Shown one piece after another: positions 7,692 to 14,247 of a DNA stretch of 49,049 bases; position 1 is the first letter of the stretch; the number at the start of each line of letters is the position of its first letter. Both the position numbers and the translations under genes were made by a program. The stretch lies in IMG/VR virus record IMGVR_UViG_3300010885_022232, positions 1 through 49,049 of that record. One strand, 5' to 3'. Source of the stretch: a virus. The notes below the pieces were generated by a model that was not told the DNA's origin, ran no database searches, and saw nothing but the letters and a program-made list of their open reading frames with translations.

Positions 7692-7913
7692 ATGGCACAC
7701 ACATTAATTATTACAGCATATCAACCTGATTTTACTTTTGCATTAAAAAATTGGATAACTAAAAACATTAATCCTAGTATGGTAAACCCACAAGATGAAG
7801 AAAAGTCTTATTGTTTAGAGACTATTTTACAAGAGAACTTAATGTTGTCATTACAAGATAGTGTTTTAATTACAGAGTTGCAATCACAAAATGTAGAGTA
7901 TGTGGAGTTTTAG
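7692..7913 (+). CDS. Hypothetical small protein, 73 aa
   Basis: This is the first of a run of tiny genes. The sequence starts MAHTLIITAYQPDFTFAL and is soluble and slightly acidic, with a helical C-terminal half. I recognise no motif. It overlaps the next gene by 14 bases and follows a probable terminator, so a promoter may lie in 7667-7691, where I see only AT-rich sequence and no clear element. Confidence 0.6.
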   Translation: MAHTLIITAYQPDFTFALKNWITKNINPSMVNPQDEEKSYCLETILQENLMLSLQDSVLITELQSQNVEYVEF

Positions 7914-8205
7914 AAAAAAAGAAAAAGAACCTAAACAAAAAGACTTTGTAGTTTATAGAAATTACAAACCTGCTAGAATAGTTGGTGCAGAAAGAAAGGG
8001 TAGAAAAACTCATTTACTTTTAGCTTGGACTAATCTTCCTCAAGGGGAAAAAACCTATGAAAAATGGGTTAAAGCTGATGAGTGTATTCCATATACTCCT
8101 CCAGGTAAAAAGACTTTATATCAGCAACTTTATGGTGCTGTTAGATTAAATTGGTTTCAAAAATTAATTGTTAAACTACAAAATTGGTGGTATGGAAAAG
8201 ACTAA
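7900..8205 (+). CDS. Hypothetical basic protein, possible SH3/Tudor-like barrel, 101 aa
   Basis: The protein begins with a Lys/Arg-rich tail (SFRKKEKEPKQK), then has a strand-rich stretch (FVVYRNYKPARIVGAERKGRK) followed by a hydrophobic strand and WVKADECIPY. This pattern is reminiscent of a small SH3- or Tudor-like barrel, but that is only an impression. The Trp-rich end (NWFQKLIVKLQNWWYGKD) could be an amphipathic helix. It overlaps the genes on both sides, indicating one polycistronic message. Confidence 0.6.
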   Translation: MWSFRKKEKEPKQKDFVVYRNYKPARIVGAERKGRKTHLLLAWTNLPQGEKTYEKWVKADECIPYTPPGKKTLYQQLYGAVRLNWFQKLIVKLQNWWYGKD

Positions 8206-8539
8206 ATTACCTATGTCTGAAGAGCAATTTGATGCTATAGTTCATGATAGAACTGTAATGATTAAAAGAACTCTTGTAGAAAAAGGTAAGGAATACAGAA
8301 GAAATAATGACCCTTTACACAATTTTAGGGTAGCTGCTAAAGTGCAAAATACTACTGAAGAGAAAGCTCTTTGGGGATTTGCTGTTAAGCACTATGTATC
8401 ATTTTTAGATATTCTAAATGATATAGAAAGAGGATTCCTTCCTAAAGAGGAAGTTGTAGATGAAAAGATAGGTGACTTAATAAACTATCTTATTTTATGT
8501 GAAGCAAGTATCAAAGAAAAGATTAATAATGGCAAATGA
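8192..8539 (+). CDS. Nmad1/DUF1599-like phage protein, 115 aa
   Basis: The second half, EKALWGFAVKHYVSFLDIL followed by NDIERG and then VDEKIGDLINYLILCEA, matches the small phage proteins annotated as nucleotide-modification-associated domain 1 or DUF1599: an all-helical domain with conserved K-H, D-I and E-K-I-G-D-x-I-N-Y-L. Their biochemical function is not settled; they often accompany nucleotide metabolism genes, and a MazG-like gene lies 4 kb downstream. I choose ATG 8192 (MEKTKLPMSEEQ), which overlaps the preceding stop, over 8168. It overlaps the next gene by 11 bases. Confidence 0.65.
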   Translation: MEKTKLPMSEEQFDAIVHDRTVMIKRTLVEKGKEYRRNNDPLHNFRVAAKVQNTTEEKALWGFAVKHYVSFLDILNDIERGFLPKEEVVDEKIGDLINYLILCEASIKEKINNGK

Positions 8540-8702
8540 TGTTATTACCACAACTTTTGATAAAAACAAATATCAAGAGTTAAAACATGCTTATGAGTTA
8601 GCTATAGAAGATAATAAAGAACAATTCAATTTTTATGGAGAAATTCTTTTAGTCTCTTATGCTAAGTATTTATTAGAATACCTAAAACCCTTAGTAAAAT
8701 GA
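8529..8702 (+). CDS. Hypothetical small protein, 57 aa
   Basis: The start is ATG 8529 (MANDVITTTFDKNKY), inside the end of the previous gene; an upstream ATG at 8499 would lengthen the overlap. The protein is mostly one predicted long helix (YQELKHAYELAIEDNKEQF) followed by a hydrophobic helix (ILLVSYAKYLLEYLKPL). I recognise no family. Its stop overlaps the next start (AAATGA). Confidence 0.6.
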   Translation: MANDVITTTFDKNKYQELKHAYELAIEDNKEQFNFYGEILLVSYAKYLLEYLKPLVK

Positions 8703-8944
8703 ATCAAAAACTAAAAATTGGAAATCTTACTGTTGATTGTTTTTTCAATGAGTATGACAAAAATGCTAAAACTAGAAAACAAATTCCTGGTCATGAATTA
8801 ACTAAACAAGATAAAGTTGCTATTAGCAGAGGTTTAGATGATACTGATTTTGGAGAATTTTACAAATACCAAGATGCAGACAAAGAGATTACTGGCATGT
8901 TTAATGTAGTAATGTTTGAAGAAGAGGAGGAAGAGTATGAGTAA
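8699..8944 (+). CDS. Hypothetical acidic protein, 81 aa
   Basis: This small soluble protein starts by ATGA overlap with the previous gene and ends in an acidic tail (FEEEEEEYE). It contains a strand-like start (KLKIGNLTVDCFF) and a Lys-rich middle. I recognise no motif. The GA-rich bases that encode its acidic tail (GAAGAGGAGGAAGAG, about 8920-8934) lie just before the next start codon at 8937 and could serve as a rare Shine-Dalgarno-like site. Confidence 0.6.
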   Translation: MNQKLKIGNLTVDCFFNEYDKNAKTRKQIPGHELTKQDKVAISRGLDDTDFGEFYKYQDADKEITGMFNVVMFEEEEEEYE

Positions 8945-9122
8945 TATGCAAAACTTAGTACAATGGGCTAAAAATATAGCCAAAGAGTATCCTAGAAATA
9001 GAGATGAAATTTGGGAGCTTCTTTCTTTGTGTCATGATGAAATAAGTGAAGGAGGTTCTGAAATTCAGGAAATTGAAAACTGTAGGGTAGCAATTTGTCA
9101 ACTTGTTGGAATAGATGAATAG
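8937..9122 (+). CDS. Hypothetical helical protein, 61 aa
   Basis: The start MSNMQNLVQWAKNIA at 8937 overlaps the preceding stop (TATGAGTAA). It lies shortly after a GAGGAGGAAGAG run, one of the few purine-rich ribosome-binding-like stretches in the window. The protein is small, acidic and helical (RDEIWELLSLCHDEIS), with two Cys too far apart for an evident metal site. The function is unknown. It overlaps the next gene by eight bases. Confidence 0.6.
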   Translation: MSNMQNLVQWAKNIAKEYPRNRDEIWELLSLCHDEISEGGSEIQEIENCRVAICQLVGIDE

Positions 9123-9312
9123 CTGGAGATTAAATGGAATGGCAGGTCACTTAGCTAGACAGGCTATTAATGAAGGATTAAATCTTCATCATACTCAAAT
9201 TTACAAAGTAGTAAAATCTGTAAACAATGAGGGGATTATTGAAACTCATGAGGGTAAAAAGTATAAATTAACTTTAGAAGAAATTAAAAATGACACAAGT
9301 AGAATTAAGTAG
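9115..9312 (+). CDS. Hypothetical small protein, 65 aa
   Basis: The ATG at 9115 lies within the end of the previous gene. The sequence GMAGHLARQAINEGLNLHHTQIYKVVKS followed by strand-rich GIIETHEGKKYKLTLEEI looks like a helix plus a small beta unit. I recognise no family. It overlaps the next gene by 23 bases. An alternative start is the ATG at 9139 (MAGHLARQ). Confidence 0.55.
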   Translation: MNSWRLNGMAGHLARQAINEGLNLHHTQIYKVVKSVNNEGIIETHEGKKYKLTLEEIKNDTSRIK

Positions 9313-9523
9313 ACATCCTTTTGCAAAACATACTTTTTATAAAGGTATGTACACACACAACAGTGTAGGGTACTCTTTTACATTAACTGTAGAAGAATCT
9401 ATAAACAGTGCTCAACCTGCTATTTTAGTAGAGTTTGGTACAGAAACTAGGCTTTTACCTTTTAGTTATGATAAAGCTTCTAAAGAAATCTTAGCAATCT
9501 ATTTACCAAATGGAAATGTTTAA
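9290..9523 (+). CDS. Hypothetical small protein, 77 aa
   Basis: This is a beta-rich small protein (HTFYKGMYTHNSVGYSFTLTV; PAILVEFGTETRLLPFSYD) without recognised motifs. It overlaps the genes on both sides: 23 bases with the previous one and 14 bases with the Cys-rich microprotein. It belongs to the same run of co-transcribed tiny genes, typical of phage host-takeover regions, but no role can be assigned. Confidence 0.6.
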   Translation: MTQVELSRHPFAKHTFYKGMYTHNSVGYSFTLTVEESINSAQPAILVEFGTETRLLPFSYDKASKEILAIYLPNGNV

Positions 9524-9659
9524 ATTAAAACCAAAAGAATGTATTAACTCAAATTGTAAAAACATTTTTTATGTAATAAAAGTAAATCTTTGTTTACCTC
9601 TACAATGTGAATTTTGTATTAATAAAAGAACTAATGGAAATCAAGAAGCAAAAGACTAA
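9510..9659 (+). CDS. Cys-rich microprotein, possible zinc ribbon, 49 aa
   Basis: An open frame from ATG 9510 to TAA 9657-9659 overlaps both neighbours in other frames and fills the only gap in this operon. It reads MEMFKLKPKECINSNCKNIF, then C-x4-C in ECINSNC and, about 20 residues on, C-E-F-C in LQCEFC. Two Cys pairs of this kind could bind one zinc ion. A second possible use is as the start region for the radical-SAM gene, whose ATG (9634) lies within it. I infer it is real from the tight overlaps and the ordered Cys; it has no known homologue that I can name. Confidence 0.5.
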   Translation: MEMFKLKPKECINSNCKNIFYVIKVNLCLPLQCEFCINKRTNGNQEAKD

Positions 9660-10479
9660 GACTTTAGTTACAAGAGATAATAGTAGGAGCAGTGATGCCA
9701 TAGCTCCTAACTTTATCTATGGCTGTCTAGGAGGGTGTATGAAGTCTTATTGTTATGTAGCTAGGTATAATCATGATAAAGTTTATATCAATGAAAATAC
9801 AGAGCAAATTTTGGCTTCTATCTATGCTTGGGTTGATACTAAACCTTGGCCTAAAGAATCTAATCAAGTAGATGATACTTATTATTGTGTAGATATAGGT
9901 TGTAGTACTGATGTAGCTTTACATAGTAAACATTATAATTGGCAACAGGTATTTGATTTTTTCAATACTCAATACAAAGTAAAATCTACTTTTGCTACTA
10001 AGTATCCTACTAAATTTAAGCTGGATGAGTACAATTTGACTCCTGGTAAGCATAGGATAAGGATTAGTCTTATGCCTCAAAAGATCTCAAGTATATTAGA
10101 GCCTAACACTGATAGTATATCAGATAGAATTGCTATAATACCTGTACTCCAAACAAAAATGGAGGTTCACATTAATTTTAGTCCTATAGTTTACTATCCT
10201 ACTTGGTTAGAAGACTATGAAGAACTATTTAAACAACTACAAGGTATTAATTTTAAATCAGAATGTATTTTTATGACCTATAATGTAAATCAGTTTTCTA
10301 GAAATAGTGGTGCTGTCAATTACTACCTATGGCAACCCAGTATTCAAGAGTCTAAAAACTCTGAGTATGCTGCTGATAATATTAGATATGAAAGATATTT
10401 TAAGAAAGGATTGATAGACCAATTTGTAGCTTTGTATGTAAAATATTTTCCAATTGAAAGTATTAGATATATTTTTTAG
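9634..10479 (+). CDS. Radical-SAM protein, spore-photoproduct-lyase-like, 281 aa
   Basis: Near the N-terminus YGCLGGCMKSYCYVARYN (29-46) gives three cysteines, C31, C35 and C40, for a 4Fe-4S cluster, with spacing C-x3-C-x4-C rather than the canonical C-x3-C-x2-C. The rest resembles SplB: DIGCSTDVALHSKH, an RISLMPQ strand, an ILEPNTDSISDRI stretch, and HINFSPIVYYPTWLEDYEEL, close to the FSPVV-WxEDY motif of spore photoproduct lyases. A DNA lesion repair role for UV thymine dimers is possible; some phage SPL-like enzymes may act on other substrates. I choose ATG 9634 over the GTG at 9607. Confidence 0.7.
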   Translation: MEIKKQKTKTLVTRDNSRSSDAIAPNFIYGCLGGCMKSYCYVARYNHDKVYINENTEQILASIYAWVDTKPWPKESNQVDDTYYCVDIGCSTDVALHSKHYNWQQVFDFFNTQYKVKSTFATKYPTKFKLDEYNLTPGKHRIRISLMPQKISSILEPNTDSISDRIAIIPVLQTKMEVHINFSPIVYYPTWLEDYEELFKQLQGINFKSECIFMTYNVNQFSRNSGAVNYYLWQPSIQESKNSEYAADNIRYERYFKKGLIDQFVALYVKYFPIESIRYIF

Positions 10480-10503
10480 AGTAAAGAATTTTCTTTACAT
10501 TTG
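10473..10503 (+). promoter_or_regulatory. Bacteroidota-type promoter with an 18-bp perfect palindrome
   Basis: TACATTTG (10496-10503) matches the Bacteroidota -7 element TAnnTTTG; TTTT at 10473-10476 sits 19 bases upstream where TTTG is expected. Overlapping the spacer and the first bases of the -7 box is the perfect palindrome GTAAAGAATTTTCTTTAC (10481-10498), a possible operator. The same palindrome could instead be a weak terminator for the radical-SAM gene, but no T-run follows. The gene at 10527 starts 23 bases downstream. Confidence 0.42.
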
Positions 10504-10526
10504 TAAATAATTAAATTTAAAATCCT

Positions 10527-10814
10527 ATGAAAGTAGCAGGAGAATATGTATTAGTGCAACAAACAGACACTAAAAAGAAAAGTTTTGTAATCTTGCCAGG
10601 CAAGAGTGAAAAAGAAGGTTTTACAACCACTTTTGAAATTAAAGAAATTGGACCTATGGTTCCTAAAGAACATGGATTAGAAGTAGGTAAATCACCTATT
10701 TTTCAAAATCATGTGGCTTTTAATGGAATGAATGTAACTTCTCCTAAAGAGCAAAAAGATTTAATTACTGCTTTGACTATTGTTCACTATCTTGATATTG
10801 TTGGGTTAGAATAA
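10527..10814 (+). CDS. GroES-like co-chaperonin candidate, 95 aa
   Basis: Length and layout fit a GroES-type fold: an N-terminal strand (GEYVLVQQTD) like the RVIV strand of GroES, a mobile-loop-like stretch (KKKSFVILPGKSEKEG), a strand/Gly turn (EIKEIGPM), LEVGKSPIFQNHVAFNG as in the VGD-x-V-x-F region, and the ending IVHYLDIVGLE like GroES's ESDILAIVE. Phage GroES analogues (T4 gp31) let the host GroEL fold large structural proteins, which would suit a phage with a 4487-residue protein. The mobile-loop hydrophobic tripeptide (FVI) is present. Identity is inferred from pattern only. The stop overlaps the ligase start. Confidence 0.5.
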   Translation: MKVAGEYVLVQQTDTKKKSFVILPGKSEKEGFTTTFEIKEIGPMVPKEHGLEVGKSPIFQNHVAFNGMNVTSPKEQKDLITALTIVHYLDIVGLE

Positions 10815-11869
10815 TGGACCAAAGAATCTATAAAAAAGATAGTAGTGAAAAGATAAGATACTTATCTATTTCTACTGAAGGTAATATGGTAGTGCAAGAG
10901 TCTGGAGTAGTAGGGACTAATAGTCCTGTGTACAATAGGAGTGCTTGTGAAGCCAAAAATGTTGGAAAAGCTAATAGCACTACTCCAGCAGAACAAGCTG
11001 TCTTAGAAGCCAATTCTAAGATTACTGAGAAGATGAGATTAGGGTATTTTACTTCTATTGCAGAAGCTCAGGAAAAAGGAGGTAAGGATTTCTTACTTCC
11101 TATGTTAGCCAAAGACTACAAGAAAGAACTTAAGAAAGTAACTTATCCTTGTTTTGTACAACCTAAGTTAGATGGTATGAGGTCTTTAGGTTCTGAAGAT
11201 GATGGTTTTATGTCAAGAACAGGAAAAGCTATTGATACTCTTAACCATATAGTATTAGCAGATCTTGAGGGTACTATTTTAGATGGAGAATTATATGCTC
11301 ATGGGATTTCATTCCAAGAGAATATGAAACTAATCAAAAAGTATAGACCAGGACAAACAGAACAAGTTAAGTATCATGTTTATGACATAGTTATGGATGC
11401 TCCTTTTAGTGAAAGACACTCTTATTTATTAAGTTTAGCTATAGAAAATCAAAGTATTGAATTAGTTCCCACTTATTTAGTAAACAATGAAGCTGAAATG
11501 AAAGAGTATCATGCTCAATTTGTAGCTGAAGGATATGAAGGAACTATGATAAGACACTCTGATGAAGGATATGCTGTAAACAAAAGAAGCTCTCAATTAC
11601 TTAAGTATAAAGATTTCTTAGATGAAACTTATACAGTAAATGAAGTATGGCCTTCAGAATCTAGACCTGAGCAAGGTGTAGTAGAATGTGTTACTCCTAA
11701 AGGTATTACTTTTAATACTGGAATGAAATTCAGTCATGAAGCTAGAGAAGAAATACTTAGAAACAAACACATGTACATTGGAATGATGGCTGAGATTAGG
11801 TTTTTTGAATACACTGATTCTGGATTGCCAAGATTTCCAGTATGTGTTGGATTTAGATTAGATAAATAA
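10814..11869 (+). CDS. ATP-dependent DNA ligase with N-terminal WGR-like domain, 351 aa
   Basis: Residues 112-351 are an ATP-dependent ligase nucleotidyltransferase plus OB domain: motif I QPKLDGMR with K118 as the AMP acceptor, motif III-like LDGELYAHG, motif IV EGTMIR, motif V LLKYKDF, and a C-terminal OB part ending FPVCVGFRLDK. The first 80 residues (YLSISTEGNMVVQESGVVGT followed by NVGKANSTTPAEQAVLEANSKI) resemble a WGR domain, a DNA-end-binding module fused to ligases in several phages. It seals nicks in replication or repair. It starts on the last base of the GroES-like gene's stop. Confidence 0.9.
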   Translation: MDQRIYKKDSSEKIRYLSISTEGNMVVQESGVVGTNSPVYNRSACEAKNVGKANSTTPAEQAVLEANSKITEKMRLGYFTSIAEAQEKGGKDFLLPMLAKDYKKELKKVTYPCFVQPKLDGMRSLGSEDDGFMSRTGKAIDTLNHIVLADLEGTILDGELYAHGISFQENMKLIKKYRPGQTEQVKYHVYDIVMDAPFSERHSYLLSLAIENQSIELVPTYLVNNEAEMKEYHAQFVAEGYEGTMIRHSDEGYAVNKRSSQLLKYKDFLDETYTVNEVWPSESRPEQGVVECVTPKGITFNTGMKFSHEAREEILRNKHMYIGMMAEIRFFEYTDSGLPRFPVCVGFRLDK

Positions 11870-11871
11870 GT

Positions 11872-12090
11872 ATGCTTTTTAATATTCACTTTAACTCTAA
11901 AATAATTCAAGTACAACTTGAGAATAAAAAAGAAACTTATTATTTTGATAGTAATACTGGTACTTTATTAGAATATGTAATTAATGAAGAACCAAGAACT
12001 TACCCTTACAAATGTTTCTTCTTTATCTCTTGGTTAAACAATTTCGATACTTTTATAAATAAACTAAAAGAAAAACAATTAATAAAATGA
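11872..12090 (+). CDS. Hypothetical small protein, 72 aa
   Basis: The ATG lies two bases after the ligase stop, and its stop overlaps the next gene's start (AAATGA). The protein is beta-rich at first (NIHFNSKIIQVQLENKKETYYF) and has a hydrophobic aromatic patch (CFFFISWLNNF). It is soluble or loosely membrane-associated. I recognise no family; co-transcription with the ligase and MazG-like genes is the only clue. Confidence 0.6.
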   Translation: MLFNIHFNSKIIQVQLENKKETYYFDSNTGTLLEYVINEEPRTYPYKCFFFISWLNNFDTFINKLKEKQLIK

Positions 12091-12668
12091 GTAAAATTCA
12101 ATCAATCCCTGAATATCAGGGACTAGCAAGTAGAACTTGCCCAGTATTAGGAGTAGAAGGAACTGATGAAAGACACATGAACTTAGGTGTTATCACAGAA
12201 ATTGGAGAAGCTTTAGATATTTTCAAGAAATTCTTAGCTTACAAAAAACCAATGGATTTGGTGAATCTAGGTGAAGAACTTGCTGATATATCCTGGTATA
12301 TTGTAAATAAATGTAGATTTCAAGCAGTGGCTTTAGATGATGATTTTGAAGTAGTATTAGCTGAAACTAAAGAGTTAATAGAAACTAGAATGTTTACACA
12401 AGAAAACTTGCCTATTGAACTTAAATCAGAGGCTATATTGACTTTAATTTTAGCCTCTTATTGTGCACCTATAAACAATATGTTTAATGCACCAGTTATT
12501 CAATTAGCTATGTTATATCATGTTGCTTCTTGGTTTGATTTAGATTTCTTTCAGTGTCTTACTAATAATATTGATAAATTGAAAGTAAGGTATCCTGAAA
12601 AGTTTACTGAAGAAGCAGCTCAAGACAGAGATTTAAAAGCTGAAAGAGCAGAGTTAGAAAAAGAATAA
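12087..12668 (+). CDS. MazG-like NTP pyrophosphohydrolase, 193 aa
   Basis: The all-helical MazG signature is visible: E38-x2-E41 in ITEIGEALDIFKK and E64-x2-D67 in LGEELADISWYI, matching ExxE-(12-28)-ExxD for Mg-binding. The end, KLKVRYPEKFTEEAAQDRD, is the typical C-terminal stretch of phage MazG-like enzymes. It hydrolyses NTPs or dNTPs to monophosphates, and phage versions are thought to tune nucleotide pools or alarmone signalling. A perfect hairpin (12106-12122) lies in codons 7-12. A strong terminator follows directly. Confidence 0.85.
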   Translation: MSKIQSIPEYQGLASRTCPVLGVEGTDERHMNLGVITEIGEALDIFKKFLAYKKPMDLVNLGEELADISWYIVNKCRFQAVALDDDFEVVLAETKELIETRMFTQENLPIELKSEAILTLILASYCAPINNMFNAPVIQLAMLYHVASWFDLDFFQCLTNNIDKLKVRYPEKFTEEAAQDRDLKAERAELEKE

Positions 12669-12674
12669 CAAAAT

Positions 12675-12711
12675 AAAAAAGAGAGATTTGTAAAAAGTCT
12701 CTCTTTTTTTT
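12675..12711 (+). terminator. Strong terminator after the MazG-like gene
   Basis: AAAAAAGAGAGA (12675-12686) pairs with TCTCTCTTTTTT (12698-12709) around an 11-base loop and runs into a T tract. It lies between the MazG-like stop and the next ATG at 12724, ending the ligase-MazG transcript. Confidence 0.88.
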
Positions 12712-12723
12712 AATACTTTTATT

Positions 12724-13482
12724 ATGAAAAAAATTAACCAACAAGAACTAGATTCTATTATGGAAAAAAGTAAAACTGTAACTTTAATAATAGCTATTGC
12801 TGTTATTATTTTACTTTTAATTAGAGGATGTGAAGCTAAACAACAGTTAGCTGCAAATGAAGTCATGAATTCAGCTTTAAAAGATAGTATGAAAACTTGG
12901 AAAGACAAAGAAGGTCATTTCAAAGCTAGTATTACTCTTCTTGAAAACTATAATTCTAAAGCTTTCACTGATTTAGCTTCTGCAGATAGCACTATAATCA
13001 AGTTACAAAAACTTGTAAAAAAGTATGAAGGTAATATTAAAAAAGGAGGTAGTGTAACTACTATTGGGACTGAAGCAAATATTAATATTACTGCTCCTAC
13101 TAAATTAGATGGTGTTACTAAAGTTAAAGACACTATTTATGCTAATTATAAATCAGATTTTAATATTAAAGGTTGGGTGTGGGGCACAGTTTCTGCCACT
13201 AAAGATAGTACTACAATAGGTATGAAATTTAAAGAAGAAATTGATGTTGTTATAGGAAGTGAAAAAACAGGTTTTTTAGGATTAGGAAAACCTAAACCTT
13301 TTGCTGAAGTAACATTACATAATCCTTTTAATGAAGTAAAAACTCTTAGAGCTTACAGTACCAAGTCTTTACCTCCTAAAAAGTTTGGAATAGGCCCTGT
13401 ACTTGCTTATGGAGTTGGATCAGGATTTACTCCAGAAGTATTTGTAGGAGTAGGTATTAATTATTCACTTTTAAGATTGTAA
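12724..13482 (+). CDS. N-terminally anchored envelope protein, possible spanin, 252 aa
   Basis: A single transmembrane segment (about residues 18-34, TVTLIIAIAVIILLLIRG) is followed by a long helical/coiled-coil part (residues 36-105), then a beta-rich C-terminal part containing GWVWGTVSATKDST and finishing with FGIGPVLAYGVGSGF and VFVGVGINYSLLRL. A Gly-rich, aromatic end of this kind recurs in Bacteroidota phage membrane proteins and looks like an outer-membrane-facing strand pair. One TM segment, a periplasmic coiled coil and a terminal beta part would suit a one-gene spanin that bridges the two membranes at lysis. This is inference; the holin is in the other arm at 46 kb. Confidence 0.68.
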   Translation: MKKINQQELDSIMEKSKTVTLIIAIAVIILLLIRGCEAKQQLAANEVMNSALKDSMKTWKDKEGHFKASITLLENYNSKAFTDLASADSTIIKLQKLVKKYEGNIKKGGSVTTIGTEANINITAPTKLDGVTKVKDTIYANYKSDFNIKGWVWGTVSATKDSTTIGMKFKEEIDVVIGSEKTGFLGLGKPKPFAEVTLHNPFNEVKTLRAYSTKSLPPKKFGIGPVLAYGVGSGFTPEVFVGVGINYSLLRL

Positions 13483-13483
13483 A

Positions 13484-13711
13484 ATGGAAGAAGAAGAAGA
13501 AAAAGCTAAATACACTGAAGACCAATTAGAAGAAAAAGAATATCTTGAAAGAGAAATAAGACGTATTTTCTTTAGAGATAAAATATCTAATAGACAAGCT
13601 AGTAGAGGAAAAGATTTATTAAAAAGATGGAAAATTTTAGTCCAATGGGAAGAATGTACTATCCCTTTTATAATAGAAGAACCAAACATATATGAATCAA
13701 AATCAGATTGA
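13484..13711 (+). CDS. Hypothetical charged protein, 75 aa
   Basis: The ATG lies one base after the previous stop. It begins with an acidic run (MEEEEEKAKYTEDQLEEKEYLERE) that forms a predicted helix, then a basic stretch (RRIFFRDKISNRQASRGKDLLKRWK). The strong charge segregation suggests a protein or nucleic-acid binding adaptor, but I recognise no family. It overlaps the next gene by 20 bases. Confidence 0.6.
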   Translation: MEEEEEKAKYTEDQLEEKEYLEREIRRIFFRDKISNRQASRGKDLLKRWKILVQWEECTIPFIIEEPNIYESKSD

Positions 13712-14024
13712 AAAATTACCTTTATTTCCAAAGTATGAAATAGAGGAAACAGATGATGATATTTTTACTCTTAGGAGTAATATTCACATACACAAAGAAT
13801 CCGGAGACTATGTCAAAGTTTATCTTTATCCTATTACATCTACCTATGTTGCTAAAACTAAAATAGAAAAAACATTAATAATAGGAGCACATCTTAGAGA
13901 GTGCTTTAGGATAAGTAAGTATATTGATATGGAAAATTTTCCAACAACTATTTACCCTTTAGTAATAACTCTTGATAAAAGAACTGAACACTTCTTATAC
14001 AGACTACATTTTGATTATACTTAA
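13692..14024 (+). CDS. Hypothetical protein, 110 aa, last gene of the rightward arm
   Basis: This is a beta-rich small protein (ESGDYVKVYLYPITSTYVAKTK; YPLVITLDKRTEHFLYRLHFDY) with no motif I can name. Its stop lies inside the first arm of the terminator hairpin at 14022-14051, so it marks the end of the rightward transcription block. It overlaps the preceding gene by 20 bases. Confidence 0.6.
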   Translation: MNQNQIEKLPLFPKYEIEETDDDIFTLRSNIHIHKESGDYVKVYLYPITSTYVAKTKIEKTLIIGAHLRECFRISKYIDMENFPTTIYPLVITLDKRTEHFLYRLHFDYT

Positions 14025-14062
14025 AGTGAGACCTTAAAAAGCCTCACTTTATTTTCTTTTTT
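14022..14062 (+). terminator. Terminator between the convergent arms
   Basis: TAAAGTGAG (14022-14030) pairs with CTCACTTTA (14043-14051) around 12 bases, followed by TTTTCTTTTTTTT (14052-14064). It terminates the rightward arm. Seen from the other strand the stem is followed by AAGTATAATC, which lacks a T-run, so it may only weakly stop leftward late transcripts. Both arms converge here. Confidence 0.82.
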
Positions 14063-14230
14063 TTACTTACCTTTTACTTTTTTCAAAGCTGGGTTAGCTT
14101 TCTTAGCTGCAGGAGATGCATTTCTACTAGAGGAAGCAAGTATTGCTCCTGCTGCTTTCATTGATACTCCTTGCTTAGAAGCAATACTACTTTGTACTGC
14201 TTTAAATCCTTTGTGAACTACTTTTGCCAT
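14063..14230 (-). CDS. Small basic protein, 55 aa, downstream of the giant late genes
   Basis: This open frame runs from CAT at 14228-14230 to TTA at 14063-14065. It starts MAKVVHKGFKAVQSSIASKQ and ends KKANPALKKVKGK, with about ten Lys and many Ala/Ser, no acidic residue, and an Ala-rich helix (MKAAGAILASSS) in the middle. It could be a DNA-binding or DNA-condensing virion or ejection protein. It is the last gene of the late leftward block, 17 bases after the 1654-residue gene. I cannot name a family. Confidence 0.6.
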   Translation of the reverse strand: MAKVVHKGFKAVQSSIASKQGVSMKAAGAILASSSRNASPAAKKANPALKKVKGK

Positions 14231-14247
14231 GGTTATTTAATTTAAAG

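Noticed and set aside
10473-10498. Palindrome at 10481 as a radical-SAM gene terminator
   Set aside because: The perfect inverted repeat lacks a loop and a following T-run; a promoter/operator reading fits better, though weak termination cannot be excluded.
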